Source: Alcaligenes sp. SORT26
Lineage (GTDB): Bacteria; Pseudomonadota; Gammaproteobacteria; Burkholderiales; Burkholderiaceae_B
Length of the DNA stretch: 64,000 nucleotides
Reading direction: 5' to 3'
Assembly: GCF_017377875.1 (NCBI RefSeq)
Contig: NZ_CP070975.1
Location: 682,001 to 746,000 of the forward strand
The translations under genes and the position numbers were made by a program. Below, piece after piece: positions 1 to 8,530 of the stretch. Position 1 is the first letter of the stretch. Each line of letters starts with the position of its first letter. The notes beneath the pieces were generated by a model. That model was not told the DNA's origin, made no database searches, and saw only the letters and a list, made by a program, of their open reading frames with translations.

Positions 1-1066
1 TTTGCTGTGCAGCGGCAAAATCCATCATGCGCTGCAAGGAGCGTCGTGCGCCTTCACGTAGGGCTGGGTCCACTTCAATACCGGGGCCTGGCTCATTCAG
101 GCGCTGATGCAGGGCCTCCAGACTGTTCAAGGCCATCCATGGGCAATAGGCGCAGCTTTTGCAGGTGGCGCTTTCGCCTGCAGTGGGGGCGGCCAGAAAG
201 GTTTTGCCCGGTGCCTGCTGGCGCATGGCGTGCAAAATCCCTTGATCGGTCGCCACGATAAAGGTGTCGGCGGGATGCTTGATCGCTGCCCGCAATAGTT
301 GGGTCGTCGAGCCGATGACATGAGCCATGGCAACCACAGAGGCGGGCGATTCAGGGTGGACCAGAACCTGAGCATCGGGGTATTCATGAAGCAAAGCTTT
401 CAAGCCATCCGCTTTGAATTCGTCATGAACCAGACAGGAGCCTTGCCAGAGCAGCATGTCTGCTCCAGTTTGCTGCTGGATATACGAGCCGAGATGACGG
501 TCTGGTGCCCACATGATTTTTTTCCCTTGAGCGTGCAGGTGACGCACGATGTCCAGGGCGATAGACGAAGTCACCACCCAGTCCGCCTGGGCTTTCACCG
601 CCGCGCTGGTGTTGGCGTAGACCACGACTTCCCGATCAGGATGGGCGGCACAAAACTGCTTGAAATCGTCGGGGGCGCAGCCTAGATCCAGCGAACAAGT
701 CGCTTCGTCATGGACGGCCAACACCCGTTTTTCAGGGCTAAGAATTTTGGCTGATTCCGCCATAAAACCTACACCGGCCACCAGTACGGTGCTGGCTGCA
801 TGCTCTTGCCCAAAGCGTGCCATTTCCAGGGAATCGCCCACGCAGCCTCCTGTCTCCAGAGCCAGATCCTGAATGTCGGGGTCGGTGTAGTAGTGCGCGA
901 CCAGCACAGCATCTTGCTCAGCTAACTGCTGGGCTAAAGCGCGCTTCAAAGTGGTCTTGTCCGCTTGCGTGCTGATTTTTGAAGGGACGGCGTGCCAAGT
1001 GATCTGGCGATTCAAAGTGTCTTGGACATCGGGCTGGCAGACATCAATGGGATAGTGCTGAATCAT
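1..1066 (-). CDS. nadA: Quinolinate synthase NadA (3' end outside window)
   Basis: Makes quinolinate from iminoaspartate and dihydroxyacetone phosphate in de novo NAD synthesis; a cytosolic 4Fe-4S enzyme. I translated the minus strand from ATG at 1066. Family segments seen in order are [48 protein letters not shown] and the cluster-binding [10 protein letters not shown]. Cysteines in GGCV/CSLDLGC-type positions and in CKSCAYC fit the [4Fe-4S] ligands. The frame stays open to base 1, so the last residues are missing. Repeats resembling an NAD-regulator operator lie directly upstream. Function is confident from the motifs; regulation is inferred. Confidence 0.95.
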   Translation of the reverse strand, partial: MIQHYPIDVCQPDVQDTLNRQITWHAVPSKISTQADKTTLKRALAQQLAEQDAVLVAHYYTDPDIQDLALETGGCVGDSLEMARFGQEHAASTVLVAGVGFMAESAKILSPEKRVLAVHDEATCSLDLGCAPDDFKQFCAAHPDREVVVYANTSAAVKAQADWVVTSSIALDIVRHLHAQGKKIMWAPDRHLGSYIQQQTGADMLLWQGSCLVHDEFKADGLKALLHEYPDAQVLVHPESPASVVAMAHVIGSTTQLLRAAIKHPADTFIVATDQGILHAMRQQAPGKTFLAAPTAGESATCKSCAYCPWMALNSLEALHQRLNEPGPGIEVDPALREGARRSLQRMMDFAAAQQ

Positions 1067-1088
1067 GCTTGTCCTTGATACTCATTCT

Positions 1089-1180
1089 GAGCATAAATAG
1101 CTTAAAAAAATGGAAAAGATGGTTTTTTGAACAGAAGGGAGAGTGTCTTATTTATTATGCTTTTTTTGAGCATAAATAAA
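1089..1180. promoter_or_regulatory. Candidate NAD-responsive operator upstream of nadA
   Basis: The 11-mer GAGCATAAATA occurs at 1089-1099 and again at 1168-1178. The second copy forms an inverted repeat with TTTATTATGC at 1151-1160. This is the region where a repressor of nadA would act. A TGAGCATA-type half site is reminiscent of NadQ-type NAD regulators, but I cannot compare it with a reference motif here. Confidence 0.4.
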
Positions 1181-1299
1181 AAAACTGCATTCTGCAAGCA
1201 CAAGCACAGCCACAATGTCTGGGTCGGGAGTTGGGGGCGGGGAGTAGAAAGAGGAGGCCCCGCCTGAGCGCTCAGGCTCAAAGCGGGGTGACAAGCCGA

Positions 1300-2346
1300 T
1301 TAAGGTGCAGGGTTCGGGGAATGATGATGAATGGCGTTGATCTTGGCGATCAACTCTTCACTCAATTGAACCTCCACACTGGCAATGTTTTCGCGCAATT
1401 GTTCCAGCGTTGTCGCACCAATCAAATTGCTGCTGGTAAAGGCTTGATGATTCACCCAGGCCAGAGCCAATTGAGTCGGCGTCAAACCGTACTCGCGCGC
1501 TAGCTCGTTATATGCCAACGCCGTCTCGCGTGCGCGAGGGGCATCGTAGCGAGTGAAACGGTTGTACAGCGTCAACCGTCCTTTCTCTGGGTGAGCGCCG
1601 TGGTCATACTTGCCCGTCAATACACCCATAGCCAAAGGCGAGTAAGCCAGCAAGCCCAGTCCGTCATAGCGGCAGAACTCGGACAGGCCTTCTTCAAACA
1701 CGCGGTTGAGCAGGTTGTACGGGTTCTGAATGGTGGCGATCAGGGGCAGGGAACGCGAACGGGACAACTCCAGAAAGCGCGACACACCCCAAGGCGTCTC
1801 ATTGGACACGCCTACATGGCGTACCTTGCCCTGACGCACAAAGTCGTCCAGCACAGACAAGGTTTCTTCGATAGGGATAGTGTCCTCTTCCTTCCATGGA
1901 TAGCTACGCTGCCCAAAAGTTACCGTGCTGCGATCTGGCCAGTGCAATTGATACAGATCCAGATAGTCAGTTTGCAGCCGACGCAGGCTGTCGTGCAGGG
2001 CCTGTTCCAGATTCTTGCGATCCAGACTGGTGCCACCATTGCGGATATGGCCAGGACGCTTGGGGTCACGTACCGGACCGGCAATTTTGCTGGCCAGAAC
2101 AATGTCCTTGCGACGCCCCGTTTTAGCCAGCCAGGTGCCGATATATTGCTCGGTCAAACCTTGAGTGGCGGCCAGAGGGGGAACGGGATACATCTCGGCG
2201 GTATCCACCAAGGTCACACCCAGTTCCAGGGCAAGGTCTAGCTGAGCATGCGCATCGGCCTCGCTGTTCTGTTCCCCGTAAGTCATGGTGCCCAAACCAA
2301 TCAGGCTGACATCCAGGTCTGTATTGCCCAGCTTGCGGTATTTCAT
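1300..2346 (-). CDS. tas: Tas-family NADP-dependent aldo/keto reductase
   Basis: A 348-residue protein, nearly the same length as E. coli Tas (about 346). It begins MKYRKLGNTDLDVSLIGLGT, then has the AKR signature with catalytic Asp and Tyr in VDTAEMYPVPP, where the PVPP insertion is Tas-like. Lys in LASKIAGPV and the LDLYQLHWPDR and VGVSNETPWGV segments follow as in the TIM-barrel fold. It should reduce aldehydes or ketones with NADPH in the cytosol; the physiological substrate is not known. Tas was named for suppressing a tyrosine auxotrophy in E. coli, which says little about its reaction here. It lies between nadA and an amidohydrolase gene on the same strand. Confidence 0.9.
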   Translation of the reverse strand: MKYRKLGNTDLDVSLIGLGTMTYGEQNSEADAHAQLDLALELGVTLVDTAEMYPVPPLAATQGLTEQYIGTWLAKTGRRKDIVLASKIAGPVRDPKRPGHIRNGGTSLDRKNLEQALHDSLRRLQTDYLDLYQLHWPDRSTVTFGQRSYPWKEEDTIPIEETLSVLDDFVRQGKVRHVGVSNETPWGVSRFLELSRSRSLPLIATIQNPYNLLNRVFEEGLSEFCRYDGLGLLAYSPLAMGVLTGKYDHGAHPEKGRLTLYNRFTRYDAPRARETALAYNELAREYGLTPTQLALAWVNHQAFTSSNLIGATTLEQLRENIASVEVQLSEELIAKINAIHHHSPNPAP

Positions 2347-2427
2347 TTGCTTCGACTCCGAAAACGCAGGGCCGGGCGGCCCTACAAACCGTGCATGGTA
2401 ACGTACTTAGGTAGTATTCCGGTTGGC

Positions 2428-4164
2428 TTATTTGCTGCTTGTGTGCACCAAACGTCCTTGGAAAATAGTCATGATCACCTTGGTGTCGCTGATTGCATTG
2501 GGTTCAATCTTGAACAGATCCCTATCCAGCACAATCAGATCGGCAGATTTGCCGATTTCTAATGATCCTGTTTCGGTTTCACGGCCCAAGGCTTTCGCCC
2601 CATCCTTCGTAAAAATCTGTAGTGCTTCGTTCAGGTTCAAGGCTTGCTCAGCCCCTAGTTGTTCTCCCGTGCGCTGACCGAAGGGATTCGCACGCGTAAT
2701 CAAGGCCTCTATAGCAGGCCAGGGGTTATTGTTTTTTACGCCGGAGGGCCAGTCCGAACCGGCAACAATGGTGACGTTCTGATCAAGCAAAGAGCGCGCC
2801 TGGAACATGTTTTTGCTGCGCTCGCCCACTACCGAGCTGATTGCATCAATCAAGCCCGAGGGATACCAGATGTAGGGGGAGAAATCGGCAGCGACATTCA
2901 GGGCTCTGAAGCGTGGCTGATCCTGGCTGTCTACAAACTCCGAGTGAGCCAGTTCATGCATCATGCCGGAAGCTCCATTGGCGTTTCGCGCCTTTTCAAT
3001 GGCATTTAACGCGACTCGAATAGCCCGATCGCCTGCTGTGTGCAGCTTCAGACCATAACCAGCGCCGTCAAGATGAGTGACAATACGGTCCAACTCGTTT
3101 TCAGGGACAACTAAAGCGCCTAAGGCCAGCGGGTCATCATGATGGGTGTCAACATAAGGTTCCAGCATGGCGGCTGTGTGCGCTGCAGTAGGAACACCAT
3201 CGGTATATATTTTGACGTAATTGGTTTTTAAGTTAGGGCGGGCATACTGCTTGCTGATGCGGTCAATTTCCGCAAAATCAAAAACATGTTTGCTTTCCTT
3301 GCCCGAAATCCGAATCGCCGTTGCTACGTGTGCATTCAAGCCGGTGTGTTTGTCCAGATTGTAGTAAGCCCGAACAACAGCTTCACTGGCATCTGCATCT
3401 TTCAAACCCGTAATACCAAATTGGTTGGATTCCTGGACGGCATACTGCGCGGCTTTTAGGTATTGCTCATCTGTCCAGTCAGGAACAAAGGATCGGATAT
3501 AGCTATTGGCTTCTACCAGAACCCCGTTGGGCTCGCGGCTGCCCACTTCGTGCTTCACGGTCATGCCGCTGGGCGGCGTAAAGTTGGTATCGATTTGCAG
3601 GAGGCCCAAGGCTTTGGAGTTCACCCAAGCGTTGTGCCCCGTATCATCTGTCAACACAATGGCCTTGTCCCCAGAGACTGCATCAAGCCATTGACGAGGT
3701 GAGTCGATCTTGTGCGTTTTGAAAAAATCGCTATCCCACTGGCCCCCTTGAATCCAGAGTGTTTCACTACGCGCCACGCAGGCTTTCAAAGTGTCTGCCA
3801 GTACGTCAGGAGTCACCGTGAAGGGGAAATTGCATTGGAAAAGATGTTTCAACCCACCCCATACCGGATGGGAGTGTGCTTCATTAATGCCGGGCATGGC
3901 CATCTTGCCGCCCAGGTCTATCAGCTTGGTTTGCTCTCCTCGCCTGGCTTGCAGTTGCTCTGTGCTGCCTAAGGCTTCAATTTTTCCGTCACGTATTGCA
4001 AGAGCTTCAACCCAAGCATGAGCCGGGCTTTGCGTGTATATCCGTCCATTCACTATCAGCAGATCAGCAGCAGGTGGGGCTGCAAATGCAATGGGACTAA
4101 CAGCACAGAGTCCAGCCAGACACATCAGGGGCGTCATCGCTGCACGTAGACGGGGGAAATGCAT
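2428..4164 (-). CDS. Exported YtcJ-like amidohydrolase
   Basis: A 578-residue metal-dependent hydrolase of the amidohydrolase-3 (YtcJ-like) family. The N-terminus has a signal peptide with a hydrophobic core and an AFA-A cleavage site, so it is probably periplasmic. Residues from about 33 on (LLIVNGRIYT) form the composite beta domain. Metal-binding features follow in order: HSH in NEAHSHPVWGG, Lys in YVKIYTDGV, His in LKLHTAGDRAI, His in ELAHSEFV and Asp in AGSDWPSG. The set of ligands looks complete, so the enzyme should be active. The C-terminus returns to the beta domain (GKSADLIVLDRDLF). The substrate, probably an amide or cyclic imide, cannot be told from sequence. Confidence 0.88.
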   Translation of the reverse strand: MHFPRLRAAMTPLMCLAGLCAVSPIAFAAPPAADLLIVNGRIYTQSPAHAWVEALAIRDGKIEALGSTEQLQARRGEQTKLIDLGGKMAMPGINEAHSHPVWGGLKHLFQCNFPFTVTPDVLADTLKACVARSETLWIQGGQWDSDFFKTHKIDSPRQWLDAVSGDKAIVLTDDTGHNAWVNSKALGLLQIDTNFTPPSGMTVKHEVGSREPNGVLVEANSYIRSFVPDWTDEQYLKAAQYAVQESNQFGITGLKDADASEAVVRAYYNLDKHTGLNAHVATAIRISGKESKHVFDFAEIDRISKQYARPNLKTNYVKIYTDGVPTAAHTAAMLEPYVDTHHDDPLALGALVVPENELDRIVTHLDGAGYGLKLHTAGDRAIRVALNAIEKARNANGASGMMHELAHSEFVDSQDQPRFRALNVAADFSPYIWYPSGLIDAISSVVGERSKNMFQARSLLDQNVTIVAGSDWPSGVKNNNPWPAIEALITRANPFGQRTGEQLGAEQALNLNEALQIFTKDGAKALGRETETGSLEIGKSADLIVLDRDLFKIEPNAISDTKVIMTIFQGRLVHTSSK

Positions 4165-4409
4165 ATCTCTTTGCTCCAGTATTGTTATAACTATATTTGT
4201 GGCTTGCGTAGGGCTTGCTTCGCTTTATAAAGAGCTAAAGCAAGTACTACTCGATACCTCAAGACTACAGGTCTGGAGTAGGGGTTTCTATAGGTAGAAA
4301 CACAATGTGGGATTCACGAATAGGTCAGTGGGTACTTAAACAGTAATCTTTTCTCGCGTACATCTGGAAAGCTTTATATGTCAATTTTTTCTCTGGATTT
4401 GGTTAAAAA

Positions 4410-4446
4410 AAAGCCCTTGCAAAGTACTTTGCAAGGGCTTTTTGGC
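4410..4446. terminator. Bidirectional rho-independent terminator
   Basis: AAGCCCTTGCAAAG pairs with CTTTGCAAGGGCTT around TA, with an A-run before and a T-run after, so it can stop transcription from both sides. It follows the 3' end of the minus-strand gene at 4469-4963. The rest of 4165-4468 shows no gene. Confidence 0.85.
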
Positions 4447-4468
4447 AAAAGGATACCGTTGTAGCGTA

Positions 4469-4963
4469 TCAAGCCGCCTCATCGTGTTCCGGTAAAGCTG
4501 GTGGGGCAGGCAGCGGGCGATTGGGTAGCAGGGACAAGCCATGCTTGCTGCGTAAACGCTGGCAATCCACATTGGGGCTGCCATCCAGCTCCCAGATCTG
4601 ATAATCACGACAGGGGGTAGGGCGATCAGGATAAATAGCGCAATGAATACCCGGCTGGCCCAACGTGCCGCGCAATGCAATGCAGCGGCCTTCGCCCTGC
4701 TCTGTCCCCTTCATACAGGCACGAAGAGGACCAACCTGAGTCGTCAGCTCGACAGGTACTGTGCCGCCCGTCTCGCCACTTAACTCACCACTATAGAAAG
4801 ACACCCGAAAATGGGAACAGCACACCCCGCAACTTAAACAGGGGTTCTCATCAAAAATCTCGTCATTGGGGGGCGTATAAAGGACTGCTTCCAGCGTAGT
4901 TTCCTGAACGCCAGGTAGATCAAGCAGTGGAGTCGGGGTAGGCGGGAGAGAAGAGCAAGTCAT
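4469..4963 (-). CDS. YkgJ-family cysteine-cluster protein
   Basis: A 164-residue protein of the YkgJ/CxxCxxCC zinc- or iron-chelating family (PF03692 type). The signature CLSCGVCCSHFRV lies near residue 42, followed by further conserved cysteines in CIALRG, GIHCAIYPDRPTPCRDY and NVDCQRL. Family members bind a metal or Fe-S cluster through these cysteines, but their role is not established. The gene stands alone between a terminator and the tRNA-Val promoter region. Confidence 0.85.
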   Translation of the reverse strand: MTCSSLPPTPTPLLDLPGVQETTLEAVLYTPPNDEIFDENPCLSCGVCCSHFRVSFYSGELSGETGGTVPVELTTQVGPLRACMKGTEQGEGRCIALRGTLGQPGIHCAIYPDRPTPCRDYQIWELDGSPNVDCQRLRSKHGLSLLPNRPLPAPPALPEHDEAA

Positions 4964-5298
4964 GTGCGTAGGTGTCCCGTAGCAGCCGCAGACCCGTTTC
5001 AGACGAGATCGATGATCTGCAGGCGTAAAGCAGTTATTTTATTTTTGCTCGAAGAGCTTGAATAGAAAAATCGTGTGGCAGGAGGGGGCTTGATGCGGGC
5101 GGGAGACATATTGTGTGTATCTATATGTTTCTTTGGTCTGAATGGAGGGTTGTGGGTCAAATAATCTGATTTTTCTTGTGTTTTTGATTATTCATTGTAA
5201 AACAATGGCTTGGCTTGTTTTTTGAGGTTTTTGAGATCCTCTTCAGAATAAGTACTGAAAAAAAGATCGTTTTTTCTATAGAAAAACACAAAATAGTG
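4964..5298. other. AT-rich intergenic region before tRNA-Val
   Basis: No open frame with coding character is seen. The stretch from about 5030 is AT-rich and would hold the promoter of the cysteine-cluster gene on the minus strand; its right end runs into the tRNA promoter. Confidence 0.5.
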
Positions 5299-5327
5299 TT
5301 GACAGCTTCATAGGGAAGATCTATTAT
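5299..5327 (+). promoter_or_regulatory. Sigma-70 promoter of tRNA-Val
   Basis: TTGACA at 5299-5304 and TATTAT at 5322-5327 are spaced by 17 bp and end 16 bp before the tRNA. This is a near-consensus promoter. Confidence 0.85.
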
Positions 5328-5343
5328 TTCATTTCTTCACCGC

Positions 5344-5420
5344 AGGCGGTTAGCTCAGTTGGTTAGAGCGCTACGTTGACATCGTAGAGGTCGCTGGTTC
5401 GAATCCAGTACTGCCTACCA
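5344..5420 (+). tRNA. tRNA-Val(GAC)
   Basis: A 77-nt cloverleaf with encoded CCA. The acceptor AGGCGGT pairs with ACTGCCT, the anticodon stem CTACG/CGTAG encloses TTGACAT (anticodon GAC), and the T arm is GCTGG-TTCGAAT-CCAGT. The 3' end is the integration target of the prophage. Integration regenerates an intact tRNA because the repeat supplies its last 17 nt. Confidence 0.97.
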
Positions 5421-5494
5421 GAATACATGCACACAGCTCCAAGCTGTGCCAAGAAAAGCCCCAAAGATCAATGCTTTGGGGCTTTTTTGTTGCC
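5404..5494 (+). repeat. attL: 91-bp direct repeat
   Basis: Identical over 91 bp to 56909-56999, an offset of 51,505 bp. It starts in the tRNA T arm (TCCAGTA) and runs through the terminator to TTGTTGCC. The first mismatch is at 5495. This marks the left end of the prophage; the strand-exchange site lies somewhere inside. Confidence 0.95.
5458..5488 (+). terminator. tRNA-Val terminator, duplicated by integration
   Basis: GCCCCAAAG pairs with CTTTGGGGC and is followed by TTTTTT. It lies 37 bp past the tRNA and inside the att repeat, so a second copy sits at attR. Confidence 0.9.
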
Positions 5495-5532
5495 CAGCGT
5501 TCCAAGCTGCGCCAAGCCAGTCCCAGATCGTT

Positions 5533-5577
5533 TGGGGGTATGGATGGGGGTATGGTGTAACAGGAATGGGGGTATGG
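5533..5577 (+). promoter_or_regulatory. Candidate integrase arm-binding sites
   Basis: Three copies of the 11-mer TGGGGGTATGG at 5533, 5545 and 5567, between attL and the integrase gene. Near-copies flank attR at 56828 and 56840 and the two older att scars at 57028 and 60533. Their conserved place next to every att copy fits arm-type integrase sites. Confidence 0.65.
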
Positions 5578-5580
5578 AAA

Positions 5581-6801
5581 TCACGAGGCTTTTTCGAGCT
5601 GCTCGTCCAGATAATCCGACCACCATTGCATCAGTTTTTTGCGCTCTTCCAGGTACATGGCGTGGTTGTATGCGCGGCGCACTTTGTTTCTGTCGCGGTG
5701 AGCCAGCTGCCGTTCAATGGCGTCAGGGCGAAAGCCGCTGTGCTCATTCATGATGGTCGATGCCAACCCTCGGAAGCCGTGTCCTGTTTGTAGCTTCTCA
5801 TAGCCCATGATTTTTAGGGCACGGTTCATGGTGTCGCTGCTCATCACAGCACCGCGGCGATTATGGACATTCGGAAACAGGTACTGAAAGTGCCCCGAGT
5901 GCTGGCGTAGGCTTTCCAAGATCGCAAGAGCTTGGGTTGAAAGCGGCACGATATGGTCGGGCGCGCTCTGCTTTTGTGCCAGGCGTCCTTTCATGCGCTC
6001 GCCCGGTATCAGCCACAAGGCATTCCTCCAATCGATCTCGCTCCATTGCGCCCAGCGCAGCTCGTTGGTCCGCGGAAAAGTGCGCATCATCAGCTTGATG
6101 GCCAGCCGCGTCTCTGGTCTGCCGTGATAGCGCTCAACGCTGGCGAGTAGGGCGGGGAGATCCGTTTCCGCTACGTGCGGGAAATGCTCTACCGGTGGGC
6201 GCTCCTGCAAAAACTGCCGTAGCCCCTGTGTGATGTCGATTTGAATCAAGCCGGTACCACAGCCGTATCGGAAGACCATGCCAACTGCTTCGAGTACCCG
6301 AGCAGCCATCTCCAGCGCGCCGCGCTGCTCCACTTGTTGCACCAGTTCCAGTACGGCTTTTCCTGTCACGCTGGAAATGGAGCGCTGGCCGATATGAGGA
6401 TGCACGTTCGCGCTGAGCGCATTCGAGATCCGCGTAAAGTAGCCTTCGCTCCATACTGGCCGACGGGTTTCCAGCCATTCATCTGCGACCGCCTTAAACG
6501 TGATACCCATTGTCGCCGACGGGGGCGCTTCGCCAGGGTCAAGGCCTTCTGATAACCGGGCTTTGGCTTTTTCACGCTGTTCCCGAGCGGAAGCAAGGCT
6601 TATCTCCGGATAAGGGCCGAAGGTCAGGATGTTTTCCTTCCCCGTCATGGGGCGCCGGTACTTCAGTCTCCAGCGCTTTGAGCCGGAGGGGAGCAGCTCA
6701 AGGTACAAACCACCGCCGTCAAAAAGGCGGTTCTTACCGCCCGTGCTGAATTTTGCTGCTTTGCACTTTGAGTCCGTTAGCGGTGGAATCTTCTTTGCCA
6801 T
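5581..6801 (-). CDS. int: Tyrosine site-specific integrase of the prophage
   Basis: A tyrosine recombinase of about 406 residues, P4/CP4-57 type, with an N-terminal DUF4102 arm-binding domain (LTDSKCKAAKF, FDGGGLYLELLPSGSKRW). Catalytic landmarks are Arg in MRTFPRTNELRW, His-x-x-Arg in TGHGFRGLAST, the second His in RQLAHRDRNKV and the likely nucleophile Tyr in RRAYNHAMY. I chose MAKKIPP at 6801, preceded by GAGGAAACC, rather than an upstream ATG at 6852 that overlaps the next gene. It lies next to attL and points at it, as usual for tRNA-integrating phages, and should catalyse integration into and excision from tRNA-Val. Confidence 0.95.
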   Translation of the reverse strand: MAKKIPPLTDSKCKAAKFSTGGKNRLFDGGGLYLELLPSGSKRWRLKYRRPMTGKENILTFGPYPEISLASAREQREKAKARLSEGLDPGEAPPSATMGITFKAVADEWLETRRPVWSEGYFTRISNALSANVHPHIGQRSISSVTGKAVLELVQQVEQRGALEMAARVLEAVGMVFRYGCGTGLIQIDITQGLRQFLQERPPVEHFPHVAETDLPALLASVERYHGRPETRLAIKLMMRTFPRTNELRWAQWSEIDWRNALWLIPGERMKGRLAQKQSAPDHIVPLSTQALAILESLRQHSGHFQYLFPNVHNRRGAVMSSDTMNRALKIMGYEKLQTGHGFRGLASTIMNEHSGFRPDAIERQLAHRDRNKVRRAYNHAMYLEERKKLMQWWSDYLDEQLEKAS

Positions 6802-6817
6802 GTCTTTAGGTTTCCTC

Positions 6818-7054
6818 TTATTTACAGGAGTCGGGGTTGTTGAGCCAGGCAAGGATGTCTTCGCCTTTCCAGGCAGTGCAGGCTCTGCTCACTAACTTGG
6901 CCGCTGGCGCCTGTCCAGCAAGTACTCGTTTCCGCCAAGTCTCCCGGCTAAATGGGATGCGGTCGGCGAACTCGTCCCACCGATACAGGCCTTCGGGGTG
7001 GAGGGTGGGGGCGCTTTTGTAAGCGGGTGCCATTAAGTTGTTGGGTTGTGGCAT
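6818..7054 (-). CDS. AlpA-like DNA-binding protein, possible excisionase
   Basis: A 78-residue protein with a winged-helix/AlpA-type core: LYRWDEFADRIPFSRETWRK followed by a basic segment and EDILAWLNN. Start MPQPNN is chosen because GGAG lies 8 nt upstream; a longer frame begins at 7069 without support. AlpA proteins activate or assist their neighbouring integrase, so a directionality factor or int regulator is likely. It ends just upstream of int on the same strand. Confidence 0.75.
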   Translation of the reverse strand: MPQPNNLMAPAYKSAPTLHPEGLYRWDEFADRIPFSRETWRKRVLAGQAPAAKLVSRACTAWKGEDILAWLNNPDSCK

Positions 7055-7326
7055 GGTTGTGTTCTCCATAAAAAAAACCGGCGAAAGCCGACTGAGATTC
7101 GTACAGGTCGAAATGGCTTGTTGTTGTGTTTCAGCTGCAGCTTTTAAGCCAGGGAATCTGCTTTACCCTATAATCAAAACCGCCACGGGAATGCTCCGTG
7201 GGAGAGCGGCGATTAATTTCACGATCTTGGTCAGATGCGCAATGCATGGACCCATGCCTCAGACAGGAAACTGATGAGACATAGCCTTGATGGCTGGCGC
7301 CTTTTCTTCATTGATTAGGAGCCGCT

Positions 7327-7617
7327 ATGGCTAAGACATCACTTCAAAAAGCTCGTGCGCGGGCATTCAAACTTCAAAATGGTTGCTGCTTTTATTGCGG
7401 GCAGCACATGGATCAATCTCCCATTACAAAATGCACTGCGGAGCATCTCAAGGCTCGTTGTGACGGCGGCCGGATAGCTGGCAACATCGTTGCGGCGTGT
7501 TGGTTTTGTAATAGTCGCAGGCACAGAAGGAAGGCTCCGCTTGAGCCAAAGGCGTGGCAGGCGTATGTCGTCAGGAAGATGCAGCAGAAACGGTGGCCGA
7601 CTCTCACTTCGGGATAG
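7327..7617 (+). CDS. HNH endonuclease-like protein
   Basis: A 96-residue protein with a zinc-finger HNH fold: CCFYCG, then CTAEHLKARCDGG (the H of the beta-alpha-metal site), N in GNIVAACWFCNSRRH and the second CxxC. An SD-like AGGAG precedes the ATG by 6 nt. It could nick or cut DNA; small phage HNH proteins may assist packaging or act as defence. It faces away from the integrase operon. Confidence 0.75.
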   Translation: MAKTSLQKARARAFKLQNGCCFYCGQHMDQSPITKCTAEHLKARCDGGRIAGNIVAACWFCNSRRHRRKAPLEPKAWQAYVVRKMQQKRWPTLTSG

Positions 7618-7644
7618 AGCGCAATCGGTTGTGTGGGTGGTTGC

Positions 7645-7872
7645 TCATGACAAGTCCGGAAAAAGTTGTTGGGGATCAAAGCAATCCAGCTTTCCGCTAT
7701 CCAGATGAAGAATGACCCCATAGCCGCGAGCGCCTTTTACAGCAATGGTTGCGATGGCTACGCCGAATTGGCCTGTGCGGGAGTCTCCCGCGCCAACCAA
7801 GTATCGAGATTGTGAGCCTGGGGGGATTTCATTGATTTCGATGAAACGTGAAACATCAAGTTTGTTTTTCAT
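7645..7872 (-). CDS. Small hypothetical phage protein
   Basis: 75 residues from MKNKLDVSRF, with AGGAGG about 11 nt upstream. No family recognised. It has mixed beta character (YGVILHLDSGKLDCFDP) and no membrane segment. It is the last gene of a three-gene leftward unit; its ATG overlaps the TGA of the upstream gene, which indicates translational coupling. Confidence 0.6.
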   Translation of the reverse strand: MKNKLDVSRFIEINEIPPGSQSRYLVGAGDSRTGQFGVAIATIAVKGARGYGVILHLDSGKLDCFDPQQLFPDLS

Positions 7873-8249
7873 GGCCTGCTGTCCTCCTGGCACCGTGGGC
7901 AACATCCGGCCCAAAAGTTGACCTTGGAAATGAATGAGCCACATCCTTGGCAGCGGAGCGGTTCTTCTCTCTCGGGTTTTCGCTCAGCTAGGACAATCCC
8001 TGTCCCAGCCAGAGCTTCATCGCGTTTGACGTACTGCATGTCCACGGCTGGGCGAGTCTTTGCGTCGATGTACGCCTTGGGCCAAGGAATGTCAGTCTCC
8101 CGGCTGTTGTGCATCGCCTGGGCTTGCTCTTGGGTGTAGAGCTGGGCTTTTCGCAGGTCGGTGGTGTATCCATTGTCGTTCAGCCCCCAGAACAGCATGT
8201 CGTTCCCCACATAACTGCGGCTGTCTTGTAAATAGAAGAGGTCGCTCAT
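7869..8249 (-). CDS. Hypothetical protein with C-terminal zinc ribbon
   Basis: 126 residues from MSDLFYLQDSRSYVG. The first part (VGNDMLFWGLNDNGYTTDLRKAQLYT) resembles a small phage domain in which display or input residues are followed by an AEAQ-type helix; the C-terminus has CQGCG and CCPRC, a zinc-ribbon pair. Role unknown. It overlaps both neighbours by 4 nt, so the three genes form one translationally coupled unit. Confidence 0.65.
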   Translation of the reverse strand: MSDLFYLQDSRSYVGNDMLFWGLNDNGYTTDLRKAQLYTQEQAQAMHNSRETDIPWPKAYIDAKTRPAVDMQYVKRDEALAGTGIVLAERKPEREEPLRCQGCGSFISKVNFWAGCCPRCQEDSRP

Positions 8250-8458
8250 GGACTGGCCTCCCATTTGTTCTCACCCCAGACCACACAAGAGCGTTGCAGC
8301 TTATGGCACAGGGATGCATATCCGTTATTGAAATGACCGTGGGTGTGCGTACGGCGGATCAGTTGCCGGGGCGCGGGGTCATAGCGAAGGGTAAAAAATT
8401 GCCCCGGTTCGATGTGTCGAAGGCGGGGCAAACGTGTGCTGCTGGGATGGCGTGTCAT
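8246..8458 (-). CDS. Small basic hypothetical protein
   Basis: 70 residues, His- and Arg-rich with paired tryptophan near the end (VVWGENKWEASP). No family recognised. First gene of the leftward trio; its stop overlaps the next start. AT-rich DNA to its right separates it from the divergent gene at 8531. Confidence 0.5.
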   Translation of the reverse strand: MTRHPSSTRLPRLRHIEPGQFFTLRYDPAPRQLIRRTHTHGHFNNGYASLCHKLQRSCVVWGENKWEASP

Positions 8459-8530
8459 GTAAAGGATGCGTCGCTTATTTGTCCTTAGTAACGTAAACTA
8501 AAACACTTACCGTTTTTAATTAAAGATAAA

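Noticed and set aside
1255-1295. Terminator after the tas gene
   Set aside because: A GC-rich stem (CCCCGC/GCGGGG) exists but lacks a T-run on the minus strand, so I did not call it.
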